From: Blastococcus sp. LR1
GTDB taxonomy: Bacteria; Actinomycetota; Actinomycetes; Mycobacteriales; Geodermatophilaceae
NCBI RefSeq assembly: GCF_020166105.1
Contig: NZ_JAIUJY010000001.1
Coordinates: 1-64,000 of the forward strand
Length of the DNA stretch: 64,000 bases
Reading direction: 5' to 3'
In this document: one piece after another, positions 42,077-50,579 of the stretch
Position numbering within the stretch: position 1 is the stretch's first letter
How the letters are laid out: every line of letters starts with the position of its first letter
The notes under the pieces: generated by a model
What the model saw: only the letters and a program-made list of their open reading frames with translations
What the model was told of the DNA's origin: nothing
The model's database searches: none
Made by a program: the position numbers and the translations under genes

Positions 42077-44338
42077 AGGGGTTCTCCTGGCGGTCGGCGG
42101 GTGGGGCACGGTGCGGGACGGCGGGTGCGGCAGGGGCGCGGTCGGGATGCGGTGGTCGGCGGGCCGTGGCTGGGTCGCGGCGGGCGGCGGTGGGACGCGT
42201 TCCTCCGGGCCGCCGACCCGGGTGATGGCGACGGCGCAGACCTTGAAGGCGGGCATCTTCGACGTCGGGTCGAGCGCGTCGGCGTCGGTGAGCGCGTTGG
42301 CGTTGGCCCCGCCGCCCCAGTGGAAGGGGACGAAGACGACGTCGGGCCGGATCGTGTCGGTGACCTGGGCGTGGAAGCGGGCGCGGCCGCGGCGGGTGAC
42401 CAGCTCCACGGCGTCGTCCTGCTCGATGCCCAGCCGTCGCGCGAGATCCGGGTGCAGCTCGGCGCGCGGGGTGGGGGCGACCATCTGCAGACTGCGCGAC
42501 CGGCGGGTCTGGGTGCCCGACTGGTACTGCGCCAGCACGCGGCCGGTGGTGAGGACGAAGGGGTACTCGGCGTCGGGCCGCTCGTGCGCGTCGACGTGCT
42601 CGACGCGGAGGAAGCGGGCCCGGCCGTCGGGGGTGGCGAACCGCTCGGCGAACAGCCGTGGCGTGCCGGGGTGGGCCTCGTCGGGGCAGGGCCAGAAGAC
42701 GCCCTGCTCCTCGTCGATGCGGGCGTAGCTGATGCCGGAGTAGTCGGCCGTTCCGCCGGCGCTGGCCCGGCGGAGCTCCTCGAAGACGCTCTCCGGGTCG
42801 CCGCTGAACTTGTCGCCCGAGCCGAGGCGCGCGGCGAGATCGGCGAGCAGCTGCAGGTCGTCGTGGATGCCGTGCGGTGGGTCCAGGGCCCGGCGACGGC
42901 GGATGACCCGGCCCTCGACGTTGGTCATCGTCCCCGCCTCCTCCGCCCACATCGCGCTGGGCAGGACGACGTCGGCGAGCTCGGCGGTCTCGGAGAGGAA
43001 GAAGTCGCTGACGACGAGGAAGTCCAGGTCCTTCAGCCGGCTGATGACCCGTCGCGCGTCGGGGGCGGAGACGGCGACGTTGCTCGCGAGGACCAGCAGC
43101 GCGCGGACGCCGCCGTCGGTGCCGAGCGCATCGAGCAGCTCGAAGGCGCTCTTCCCCGGCATCGGCAGGTCGTCGGGGTCGATGCCCCAGACGGCGGCGA
43201 CGTGCGCGCGGGCGGCAGGGTCCTTCAGCGAGCGGTAGCCGGGCAGCTGGTCAGCCTTCTGGCCGTGCTCGCGGCCGCCCTGCCCGTTGCCCTGGCCGGT
43301 GACGGTGCCCCAGCCGCTCCCCCGCCGTCCGGGAAGGCCGAGCGCGAGGGCCAGGTTGATCCACGCCTGCGCGGTGTCGGTGCCGCTGCGGTGCTGCTCG
43401 GCGCCGCGGGCGGTCAGGATCATCGCCTTCTCGGCGCGGGCCAGGGCGAAGACGGTGCGGCGCTGCTGCTCGACCGGAACGCCGGTGAGCCGCTCGACGC
43501 GGTCGGGCCAGTAGGCGGCGACGCCGGCCTTGACGGCCTCGAAGCCGGAGGTGCGCGTGGCGATGTAGTCGTCGTCGACCAGGCCCTCGGCGATCGCGAT
43601 GTGCAGCAGCCCGTTCGCCAGCGCCAGGTCGGTGCCCGGCAGCCCCTGCAGGTGGAGAGCCGCGTTGCGGGCGGTCGCGGTGCGCCGGGGGTCGACGACG
43701 ATGTGCTGCGCTCCGCGCTCGCGGCCGGCGTCGAACCACTGCATCGCCGGGGGCATGGTGTCGGCCGGGTTGCTGCCCACCAGGACGACGACGTCGGCCT
43801 CGGCGATGTCGGCGAGCGGGAACGGCAGGCCGCGGTCGAGGCCGAAGGCGCGGTTGGCCGCGCCGGCGGCCGAGGACATGCAGAAGCGGCCGTTGTAGTC
43901 GATGGCGGAGGTGCGCAGCGAGACGCGGGCGAACTTGCCGAACTGGTAGGCCTGCTCGTTGGTCAGTGACCCGCCGCCGAAGCAGCCGACGGCGTCGAGT
44001 CCGTGCGTGGTCTGGGTGCGGCGGATGGCCGCGACGACGACGTCCAGCGCGGCGTCCCACGTGCTCTCCACCAGCGGGCTGGTGCGGTCGCCGGGAACGG
44101 CGCGGACCAGCGGGCGGGTGAGCCGCTCCGGGTGGTCGAGCAGCTCGGTCGAGGACCAGCCCTTGGAGCAGAGGCCGCCGCGGTTGGTCGGGAAGTCCAG
44201 CGGAACCAGGGTCGCCGGCCGGTCCCCGGCGGTCACCGCCATTCCGCACTGCAGCGAGCAGTAGGGGCAGTGCGTATTGGTCGTCCGCGTGCCCCGCACG
44301 CCGGGGGCGGCGGTGGAGGGCGAGGCGGTGGCGGGCAT
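41729..44338 (-). CDS. nasA: Assimilatory nitrate reductase with fused C-terminal domain
   Basis: 869 residues. N-terminal [4Fe-4S] cysteines at 24, 27, 31 and 57 (CPYCSLQC, GGLCSKG). Bis-MGD molybdopterin core follows, ending near residue 705 (VPFHWGGGANANALTD). A Pro-rich linker then joins a C-terminal domain (755-869, RFLQGVFPITGEGLSKPG, ending VIDLGLVEV) that I recall as a separate small gene beside nas genes in other actinobacteria. Reduces nitrate to nitrite. First gene of the nasA-nirB-nirD unit. Confidence 0.93.
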   Translation of the reverse strand: MPATASPSTAAPGVRGTRTTNTHCPYCSLQCGMAVTAGDRPATLVPLDFPTNRGGLCSKGWSSTELLDHPERLTRPLVRAVPGDRTSPLVESTWDAALDVVVAAIRRTQTTHGLDAVGCFGGGSLTNEQAYQFGKFARVSLRTSAIDYNGRFCMSSAAGAANRAFGLDRGLPFPLADIAEADVVVLVGSNPADTMPPAMQWFDAGRERGAQHIVVDPRRTATARNAALHLQGLPGTDLALANGLLHIAIAEGLVDDDYIATRTSGFEAVKAGVAAYWPDRVERLTGVPVEQQRRTVFALARAEKAMILTARGAEQHRSGTDTAQAWINLALALGLPGRRGSGWGTVTGQGNGQGGREHGQKADQLPGYRSLKDPAARAHVAAVWGIDPDDLPMPGKSAFELLDALGTDGGVRALLVLASNVAVSAPDARRVISRLKDLDFLVVSDFFLSETAELADVVLPSAMWAEEAGTMTNVEGRVIRRRRALDPPHGIHDDLQLLADLAARLGSGDKFSGDPESVFEELRRASAGGTADYSGISYARIDEEQGVFWPCPDEAHPGTPRLFAERFATPDGRARFLRVEHVDAHERPDAEYPFVLTTGRVLAQYQSGTQTRRSRSLQMVAPTPRAELHPDLARRLGIEQDDAVELVTRRGRARFHAQVTDTIRPDVVFVPFHWGGGANANALTDADALDPTSKMPAFKVCAVAITRVGGPEERVPPPPAATQPRPADHRIPTAPLPHPPSRTVPHPPTARRTPVKSTPRFLQGVFPITGEGLSKPGPLDPALKYTVPAGCSAQALYFRGGNATGELVYVLLLRDGEPVRWFPIGAKGDTHVPLRVVEDLPGGSVVELHAAGPEGLTGEIVIDLGLVEV

Positions 44339-44372
44339 GACGACGAGAGTGCGTCGTCGGCATTTCCCGACG

Positions 44373-44410
44373 TCGACCTCGGCGTCAACGCTGGGTTCCG
44401 TTCACCTCAC
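44373..44410 (-). promoter_or_regulatory. Candidate GlnR site upstream of nasA
   Basis: On the minus strand: GTGAG-6-GGAAC-6-TTGAC-6-GTCGA, each pair exactly 6 bases apart. The first three half-sites fit the alternating GTnAC/GAAAC pattern of actinobacterial GlnR. The third also gives a -35-like TTGACG, with AAATGC 17 bases later. A plausible shared GlnR/NnaR control point. Confidence 0.4.
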
Positions 44411-44483
44411 ACGGGGGCGGGTGCGCCTGTGCGGAGCCCGGCCCAGCAGGATGGGCCGACGACGAGTCGATGCGGGAGCAGTG

Positions 44484-45278
44484 ATGACCGAGCCGGACGA
44501 GACCGCAGACCCCGACAGCCCCGAGGGACGCGGGGGCGCCGCGAGCGTGATGCCGGCGGCTGCGCCCGGATCGGGCCGCGGTGCGCTGGACCGGCGCAGA
44601 ATCCTCGGCGCCGCCATCGAGTACATCGACGCCAACGGCCTGAACGCCCTGACGATGCGCCGTCTCGGCGCCCACCTCGGGGTGGAGGCCATGGCCCTCT
44701 ACCGCTACGTGCCCGGGCGGGAGCAGCTGCTCGACGGGGTGGTCGAGTCGGTCATCGACGAGCTCTACGGCGACCCCGACGTGCACCTGGGCGCCGCCCA
44801 CGGGTGGCAGGACTACCTGCAACGGCTCGCGCACGGGGTCCGGCGGATCGCGCTGGCCCACCCCGAGGTGTTCCCGCTGGTGGCCACCCGACCCCCGGCC
44901 GCGCCGTGGGTCCGGCCGCCGCTGCGGAGCCTCCGCTGGGTGGAGTCCTTCCTCGTGGCGCTGATCGACAGCGGGTTCACCGAGGAGTCCGCGGTCGCCG
45001 CGTACCGGGCCTACTCGAGCTTCCTGCTCGGGCACCTGCTGCTGGAGGTGTCGCAGAAGGGCGTGAAGATCAGCCCGCAGGACGAGCCGGAAGGTGTGCC
45101 GGAGGCGATGACGGGAACAGACCTCGGCAACTATCCGACGGTCGTCCGCCTGGAGGAGCTGCTCTCCCTGGACGAGTCGGCGGCGGAGTTCGAGGAAGCG
45201 CTGGAGAACCTCCTCGGGCGGCTCGAGGTGGTCCTCCGCGAGGGCCGGTCGCCGCGTCGCGGGGATCCGCGGACCTAA
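44484..45278 (+). CDS. TetR-family regulator
   Basis: 264 residues, ATG with a GGGAG ribosome site. Helix-turn-helix near residues 35-80: RRRILGAAIEYIDANGLNALTMRRLGAHLGVEAMALYRYV, followed by a TetR-class C-terminal domain typical of TetR_C_1. Divergent from nasA. Effector and target unknown; nothing ties it to nitrogen beyond its position. Confidence 0.87.
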   Translation: MTEPDETADPDSPEGRGGAASVMPAAAPGSGRGALDRRRILGAAIEYIDANGLNALTMRRLGAHLGVEAMALYRYVPGREQLLDGVVESVIDELYGDPDVHLGAAHGWQDYLQRLAHGVRRIALAHPEVFPLVATRPPAAPWVRPPLRSLRWVESFLVALIDSGFTEESAVAAYRAYSSFLLGHLLLEVSQKGVKISPQDEPEGVPEAMTGTDLGNYPTVVRLEELLSLDESAAEFEEALENLLGRLEVVLREGRSPRRGDPRT

Positions 45279-45293
45279 ACGCGACATAGCGCT

Positions 45294-45318
45294 GTTTACA
45301 GCGTAAATCGTCGGGCAT
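45294..45318 (+). promoter_or_regulatory. Candidate SigB-type promoter
   Basis: GTTT-15-GGGCAT matches the general stress sigma consensus GTTT-N14-16-GGGTAT at 9 of 10 positions. It lies 80 bases before the PRC/DUF2382 gene, a class often stress-induced in actinobacteria. A small palindrome TTTAC-3-GTAAA overlaps it. Confidence 0.45.
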
Positions 45319-45397
45319 GGCCTGGAACGGCGCGCGACCGGGAGGACGTCCCGGCGACGCGAGAACCGTCCAGACCCCACCCCCGCGAGGAGCGCAC

Positions 45398-46171
45398 ATG
45401 ATCACCGAACAGCAGATCAGCACCGTCATCGGCAGCACCGCCGTCGGCCGCGACGGCAAGCTCGGCACCGTCGGCGAGGTCTACCTCGACGACGAGACCG
45501 GTCGTCCCGAGTGGGCCACCGTGCGCACCGGCCTCTTCGGCACCAAGGAGGCCTTCGTCCCGCTCGCCCAGGCCGACATCACCGGTGACGAGCTGCGGCT
45601 GCCCTACGACAAGGACAAGGTCAAGCAGGCGCCGCACGCCGACACCGACGGCCACCTCTCGCCGACCGAGGAGGCCGAGCTCTACCGCTACTACGGCCTC
45701 GAGGGTGGCACCGGCACGACGACCGACACCGCTCGCACCGACACCACGAACGAGCACGGCACCGTCGGCCACGACACCTCCGGCCCGACCACCGACAACG
45801 CGATGACGCGGTCGGAGGAGCGCCTGAGCGTGGGCACCCGGTCCGAGGAGGTCGGCCGCGCCCGTCTCCGCAAGTACGTGGTGAGCGAGAACGTCACCGA
45901 GACCGTGGCCGTGGCCCGCGAAGAGGTCCGCGTCGAGCGCGAGCCGATCACCGACGCCAACGTGGGCAATGCCCTCGACGGCCCGGCCATCTCCGAGGAG
46001 GAGCACGAGGTCACGCTGCACGCCGAGCGTCCCGTGGTCGCCAAGGAGGCCGTCCCGGTCGAGCGGGTCCGCCTGGACACCCAGACCGTCACCGAGCAGG
46101 CGACGGTCAACGAGGAGGTCCGCAAGGAGCAGATCGAGCTCGACGCCGACGACGTGACGCGCGGCCGCTGA
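45398..46171 (+). CDS. PRC-barrel and DUF2382 stress-type protein
   Basis: 257 residues. PRC barrel at about 1-80 (VGRDGKLGTVGEVYLDDETGRPEWATVRTG), a Thr/Asp-rich linker, then DUF2382 at about 135-250 (RSEERLSVGTRSEEVGRARLRKYVV, VTVNEEVRKEQIEL-type ending). Very acidic. Comparable proteins are abundant and stress-linked, but no activity is known. Good GAGGAG ribosome site. Confidence 0.87.
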   Translation: MITEQQISTVIGSTAVGRDGKLGTVGEVYLDDETGRPEWATVRTGLFGTKEAFVPLAQADITGDELRLPYDKDKVKQAPHADTDGHLSPTEEAELYRYYGLEGGTGTTTDTARTDTTNEHGTVGHDTSGPTTDNAMTRSEERLSVGTRSEEVGRARLRKYVVSENVTETVAVAREEVRVEREPITDANVGNALDGPAISEEEHEVTLHAERPVVAKEAVPVERVRLDTQTVTEQATVNEEVRKEQIELDADDVTRGR

Positions 46172-46227
46172 CCTCCGCCCCCTGCTCCATCCCGCACCAC
46201 AGCTCATCGACGAGGAGAACCACCCAC

Positions 46228-46821
46228 ATGTCCGCAGCAGGATCCGACGGAGCGCACGCCACCCGTGGCGCCGCCCGTGACGCGCTCGACGCGCAGCACT
46301 CCCGCTACGGCGGCATCAAGTGGGGTGCCGCGTTCTTCGGCTGGCTCTCCGCGAACGGTCTGGCCGTGCTGCTGGTCGCGCTGCTCAGCGCAGCCGGCGT
46401 GGCGATCGGTCTCACCCAGGGGATCCCGTCCACCGACGAGGCCACCCAGGAGGCCAGCACGATCGGCGTCGTCGGCGGCATCGTCCTGCTGGTGATCCTC
46501 TTCCTGGCGTACCTGGCCGGTGGCTACGTCGCCGGCCGGATGTCCCGCTTCGACGGTGCCCGTCAGGGCATCGCCGTGTGGGTCATCGGGCTGCTCGTGG
46601 TGATCGCCCTCGCCGTCGCCGGGCTGGTGTTCGGCTCGCAGTACAACGTGCTGCAGCAGCTCAACCTGCCCCGCATCCCGATCGACGAGGGCACCGCGAC
46701 GACCGGCGGGATCATCGCCCTGGTGGCGGTCCTGCTGGTCACGCTGCTCGGCGCGATCCTCGGCGGCAAGCTCGGCGAGCGTTTCCACCGGAAGGTGGAC
46801 CGCGCCGGGCTGGACGTCTGA
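46228..46821 (+). CDS. Four-helix integral membrane protein (hypothetical)
   Basis: 197 residues with four hydrophobic segments (about 33-60, 80-105, 115-138, 160-182), e.g. WLSANGLAVLLVALLSAAGVAIG and GGYVAGRMSRFDGARQG after helix 2. Not assigned to a function. Lies 56 bases after the DUF2382 gene with a GACGAGGAG ribosome site, so they are likely co-transcribed. A terminator follows. Confidence 0.75.
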   Translation: MSAAGSDGAHATRGAARDALDAQHSRYGGIKWGAAFFGWLSANGLAVLLVALLSAAGVAIGLTQGIPSTDEATQEASTIGVVGGIVLLVILFLAYLAGGYVAGRMSRFDGARQGIAVWVIGLLVVIALAVAGLVFGSQYNVLQQLNLPRIPIDEGTATTGGIIALVAVLLVTLLGAILGGKLGERFHRKVDRAGLDV

Positions 46822-46837
46822 CAGACCCGCACCCCGA

Positions 46838-46868
46838 CGGGGGCCGTCCCTTTCCGGGGCGGCCCCCG
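46838..46868 (+). terminator. Intrinsic terminator
   Basis: CGGGGGCCGTCCC-5-GGGGCGGCCCCCG: nearly perfect GC stem of about 12 pairs with a TTTCC loop, 16 bases after the membrane protein stop. Followed by TTCG only, as is usual at this GC content. Confidence 0.7.
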
Positions 46869-46900
46869 TTCGCGTGCGGGGGGCGTGGTCGAATTCTCCG

Positions 46901-47563
46901 GTGACTCCTCCCGGCCCGACCGTCCGCCGGATCGACAACCCGGACGAACCCGGCCCCGATGTGCGGGTGGCCGAGCAGCGCGACGTCCCGGCGATCGCCG
47001 CCACGCTCACCGTCGCGCTGGCCGACTCCCGCTGGACCCGCTGGGCGCTGCCCGACGACGGGCGGATGCAGCGGCTGACCCGGCTGCACGAGCTGGACGC
47101 CGCTCACCGCGGGGTCGCCACCGGTACCGCGTGGGTGACCGAGGACCTCGACGCCGTCGCCGTGTGGGAACCGCCGGCCGGTGCTGTCGACACCCGGCCG
47201 CTGCCTGCTGACGTGCGGGGCGCGCTGGCGAGCGAATTCCCCCACCTCGGCTCCGGCCGGGCCCGGATCGTCGCCGAGACCGAGGCGCTGGTGACGGCGG
47301 CGCTGCCCGACGAGCCGCACTGGCGACTGCGGCACCTGGGCGTGCGCCCCTCCTCTCGCCGTCGGGGCCTGGCTGCCGCCGTGCTCGCGCCGGTGCTGGT
47401 GCGCTGCGACGCGGAGAAGACGCAGTCCGCCGTCGCCGTGTTCAGCTGGGCCAACGTGCGGTTCCTGCGCGGCTTCGGCTTCCAGCCGACCAGCGAGCTC
47501 CGGACGGCGGACGACGAGCTGCCGCTGTGGGTGCTGGTCCGCGAACCGCTCTCGCTGAGCTGA
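46901..47563 (+). CDS. GNAT-family acetyltransferase
   Basis: About 220 residues from the GTG at 46901. N-acetyltransferase core: WRLRHLGVRPSSRRRGLAAAVLAPVLVRCDAEK is the acetyl-CoA loop, and FSWANVRFLRGFGFQPTSE follows. Substrate unknown. An upstream GTG in the terminator is less likely. Confidence 0.83.
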   Translation: MTPPGPTVRRIDNPDEPGPDVRVAEQRDVPAIAATLTVALADSRWTRWALPDDGRMQRLTRLHELDAAHRGVATGTAWVTEDLDAVAVWEPPAGAVDTRPLPADVRGALASEFPHLGSGRARIVAETEALVTAALPDEPHWRLRHLGVRPSSRRRGLAAAVLAPVLVRCDAEKTQSAVAVFSWANVRFLRGFGFQPTSELRTADDELPLWVLVREPLSLS

Positions 47564-47583
47564 TCGTCTCCGAAAGGGATCCC

Positions 47584-48480
47584 GTGCCGAGCCCCGTCAG
47601 CCGTCTGCTGCCCCCGCTGTTCCGTGCGCTCGGCTTCCGGAAGGAGTTCGACTCCCCCGAGGCGATGCTGAAGGGCGTGCAGGACCGGCTGGTGCGGCCG
47701 GTCTCCTATGCGCCGCCGCGCCGCCTGCGCTCGGTCGAGATCCGGCGGGACGTCGACTCCGGGACGGGCTGGCCGGTCTACCGGGTGCTGCCGCTGGGAC
47801 CCATGGCGACCCGCGCCGCGGTGTACCTGCACGGCGGCGCCTGGGTGAACCAGATCCACCCGCTGCACTGGCGCCTGGTCGCCGGACTGGCCGCCCGCAG
47901 CCGGACCGTGATCACTGTTCCGATCTACCCGCTCGCGCCGCTGGGGACGGCGGCGACGGTCGTGCCGACTGCCGCCGATCTCATCTCCGGGCTCGTGGAC
48001 CGGTACGGCGCCGGGAACGTGACCGCCCTCGGCGACTCGGCCGGTGGGCAGATCGCGCTGTCGGCGGCTCTGCTGCTGCGCGACCGGGGCGTGCCGCCGC
48101 ACCGGACGGTGCTCATCTCCCCCGCGCTGGACCTGACCCTCGACAACCCGGAGATCGACGTCGTCGAGCGGACCGATCCCTGGCTGGCACGCGCCGGGAC
48201 GCGGGCGGCGATCGAGCTCTGGCGCGGCGACCTGTCGCTGAAGGACCCGCTCGTCAGCCCGCTGTTCGGCGACCTGGCCGGCCTCGGCCCGCTCACCGTG
48301 TTCAGCGGCACCCGCGACATCACCAGCCCCGACACCCGACTGCTGGTCGCCCGGGCCCGGGCCGCCGGCGTGACCGTGGACCACCACGAGGAGGCAGGGC
48401 TCGTGCACGTGCACGCGCTGCTGCCCGTGCCGGAGGGCCGGCGTGCGCGGCGGGTCATCGCCGACCTGCTCGCCGGCTGA
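47584..48480 (+). CDS. Alpha/beta hydrolase, HSL-type esterase
   Basis: 298 residues. Oxyanion HGGAW at 83-87 and nucleophile GDSAG at 150-154 (Ser152) mark the hormone-sensitive-lipase group. The acid/His part is TRDITSPD and LVHVHALLPVPEG. GTG start with GAAAGGG. Natural ester unknown; 20 bases after the acetyltransferase. Confidence 0.9.
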   Translation: MPSPVSRLLPPLFRALGFRKEFDSPEAMLKGVQDRLVRPVSYAPPRRLRSVEIRRDVDSGTGWPVYRVLPLGPMATRAAVYLHGGAWVNQIHPLHWRLVAGLAARSRTVITVPIYPLAPLGTAATVVPTAADLISGLVDRYGAGNVTALGDSAGGQIALSAALLLRDRGVPPHRTVLISPALDLTLDNPEIDVVERTDPWLARAGTRAAIELWRGDLSLKDPLVSPLFGDLAGLGPLTVFSGTRDITSPDTRLLVARARAAGVTVDHHEEAGLVHVHALLPVPEGRRARRVIADLLAG

Positions 48481-48492
48481 CGCGGCGCCGGG

Positions 48493-49143
48493 ATGCAGCC
48501 GGAACAGGACGCGGTCCGCGCGGCCTACGATGCCGTCGCCGAGGACTACGCCGAACTCCTCCGGGACGAGCTCGCAAGCAAGCCGCTCGACCGGGCGCTG
48601 CTGGCCGCCTTCGCCCAGGAGGTCGCCGGCGGTCCGGTGCTCGACGCGGGGTGCGGACCTGGTCGGATCGCCGGCCACCTCGCCTCCCTGGGCCTGGACG
48701 TCGCCGGGATCGACCTCTCCCCCGGCATGGTCGAGGTCGCGCGGCGCCACCACCCTGCGCTGCGGTTCGACGTCGGCACGCTGACGGGGCTGGATCTTCC
48801 GGACGCCTCGTTCGGTGGCGTGCTCGCCTGGTACTCGCTGATTCACTTGCGACCGGACGAGCTCCGCCTCGCCGTCTCCGAGCTGGCGCGGGTGCTGCGA
48901 CCCGGCGGCCATCTGCTGACCGCCTTCCAGGTCGGTTCCGGGACCGTGCGCCTGGACCGGCCGTATGGTCACGACGTCGAGCTGCACGCCACCCGGCTGG
49001 ACCCCGACGAGGTCGTGACGCTGCTCTCCGACGCCGGGCTCGCCGTCATCGCCAGGACCGTCCGGGAGCCCGAGTCGTGGGAGCAGTCACCGCAGGCGTA
49101 CCTGCTGGCGCGTTGCCCGAGCTCGATGCTCAGCGGTCGGTGA
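48493..49143 (+). CDS. Class I SAM-dependent methyltransferase
   Basis: 216 residues. Motif I VLDAGCGPGRIAGHLASLGLDVAGIDLSPGM, then FDVGTLTGLDLPDASFGGVLAWYSLIH. UbiE-like class; substrate not predictable. 12 bases after the esterase. Converges on LysE with a 14-base overlap. Confidence 0.88.
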   Translation: MQPEQDAVRAAYDAVAEDYAELLRDELASKPLDRALLAAFAQEVAGGPVLDAGCGPGRIAGHLASLGLDVAGIDLSPGMVEVARRHHPALRFDVGTLTGLDLPDASFGGVLAWYSLIHLRPDELRLAVSELARVLRPGGHLLTAFQVGSGTVRLDRPYGHDVELHATRLDPDEVVTLLSDAGLAVIARTVREPESWEQSPQAYLLARCPSSMLSGR

Positions 49144-49759
49144 GCGCCACCCGGACGCCGAGACCGATGAGCACCGTGCCGGTGACCCGCTCGATGGTGG
49201 TCCGCACCCGCTCCCGGGAGAGCAGCCGCCCGAGCGCCCCCACCGCCAGGGAGAACATCCGCCACCAGAGCACGGCCACCCCGAGGAAGACCGCCGCGAG
49301 CACGCCGGTCGTCGAGGCTGGCTCCCCCGGCGAGACGAACTGCGGGATGAGCGTCAGGAAGATCAGCGCGATCTTCGGGTTCAGCAGGTTGCTCATCAGG
49401 CCCTGGCGGAAAGCCGTGCCGCGCGGCGCCGGGACGGCGACTTCCTCCCGCAGCACCGCGGGCTCTCCGGTGCGGCGCCGGGAGTGCCAGAGCGCCATCA
49501 CGCCCAGGTACACCAGGTAGACCGCGCCGACGAGCTTCAGGACCAGGAAGGCCGTCGACGACGCCGCGAGCAGGGCGGCCAGGCCGACCGCCGACGCCGT
49601 GGCGTAGACCGCGATGCCGGCGCAGCAGCCCAGCCCGGTCCACCACGCCGCGCGGGCACCGCCCGCCACCCCGTTCCGCAGGACCAGGGCCATGTCCGGC
49701 CCGGGGGTCAACGTCAGCACCGCGACGACGGCGAGGAACGGCAGCAGCTGTGCGGGCAC
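49130..49759 (-). CDS. LysE/RhtB-family exporter (copy 1)
   Basis: About 209 residues, six hydrophobic segments. LTPGPDMALVLRNG is the family N-terminal signature and SNLLNPKIALIFLTLIPQF that of the fourth helix. Exports an amino acid or similar small metabolite. GTG at 49759 chosen on length. A diverged paralogue lies at 62676-63302. Confidence 0.87.
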   Translation of the reverse strand: MPAQLLPFLAVVAVLTLTPGPDMALVLRNGVAGGARAAWWTGLGCCAGIAVYATASAVGLAALLAASSTAFLVLKLVGAVYLVYLGVMALWHSRRRTGEPAVLREEVAVPAPRGTAFRQGLMSNLLNPKIALIFLTLIPQFVSPGEPASTTGVLAAVFLGVAVLWWRMFSLAVGALGRLLSRERVRTTIERVTGTVLIGLGVRVALTDR

Positions 49760-49837
49760 GGCGCCACTGTAGAGAGCGGGCACCCTGGATCAGGCGTCCG
49801 GCGATGAGTTCCCAGCGGAGCGCCGGTCGGACCGGGT

Positions 49838-50119
49838 ATGACCGACGCAGCTCCGCTGGACCTGACCTTCACCGCGCCCATCGAGAAGGACGGCGCCTTC
49901 CCCACCTACCTGGTGGTGCCCGGCTCCGCCGAGGCGCTCGGGACGCGGCGGGCGGTGAAGGTCACCGGCACCGCGGACGGGCACGAGTTCGCGGCCACCC
50001 TGATGCCCTCGGGCACCGGGCCGCACTGGCTGCCCCTGCGTGCGGCGATCTGCACAGCGATCGGCAAGGCCCGGGCCGGTGAGCTGGTGACGGTGCACCT
50101 GCAGCACCGGCTGACCTAG
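49838..50119 (+). CDS. DUF1905 family protein
   Basis: 93 residues. FTAPIEKDGAFPTYLVVPGSAEALG and LRAAICTAIGKARAGELVTVHLQ match DUF1905, a small beta-barrel family of unknown role. ATG start. Ends 4 bases into the arfB stop, convergent. Confidence 0.82.
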   Translation: MTDAAPLDLTFTAPIEKDGAFPTYLVVPGSAEALGTRRAVKVTGTADGHEFAATLMPSGTGPHWLPLRAAICTAIGKARAGELVTVHLQHRLT

Positions 50120-50556
50120 TCCCAGGTCCCGCGCTGTTTCTTGAGCTGACCCCGCTGCTTCTTGGCCGTGATGCGGCGCTCCTGCGAGCCCCGCGTCGGC
50201 TTGGTGCGGCGGCGGGCGGGCGCCGGCGGCGCCAGCGCGGCGCGCAGCACGGCGGCCATCCGTTCGCGCGCGGCCTGCCGGTTGCGCAGCTGCTGGCGGT
50301 GCTCGCTGGCCGCGATGGTCAGGACGCCGTCGACCAGCCGCGAGCCGATCCGGGACGCCAGCCGCGCCCGCTGCGGGTCGGTCAGGCCGGGGATCTCCAG
50401 CGGCGTCACCGAGAGCTCCACTCGGGAGTCGGCCGTGTTCACGCCCTGCCCGCCCGGCCCCGACGAGCGGGAGAAGCGCCACGACAACGCGCCCGCCGGC
50501 ACGACGAGGGAACCGGTGACGGGCAGGTCACCGGAGGCGTCGTCGGTCGCGGACAT
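50116..50556 (-). CDS. arfB: Alternative ribosome-rescue factor ArfB
   Basis: 146 residues. Release-factor-like peptidyl-tRNA hydrolase that rescues stalled ribosomes. GGQ at 35-37 in SRSSGPGGQGVNTADSR, then the basic tail RRTKPTRGSQERRITAKKQRG that enters the mRNA channel. Lacks the codon-recognition domain of RF1/RF2. Confidence 0.93.
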   Translation of the reverse strand: MSATDDASGDLPVTGSLVVPAGALSWRFSRSSGPGGQGVNTADSRVELSVTPLEIPGLTDPQRARLASRIGSRLVDGVLTIAASEHRQQLRNRQAARERMAAVLRAALAPPAPARRRTKPTRGSQERRITAKKQRGQLKKQRGTWD

Positions 50557-50579
50557 GCCCCCAGTCTGGCCGACGGCGC

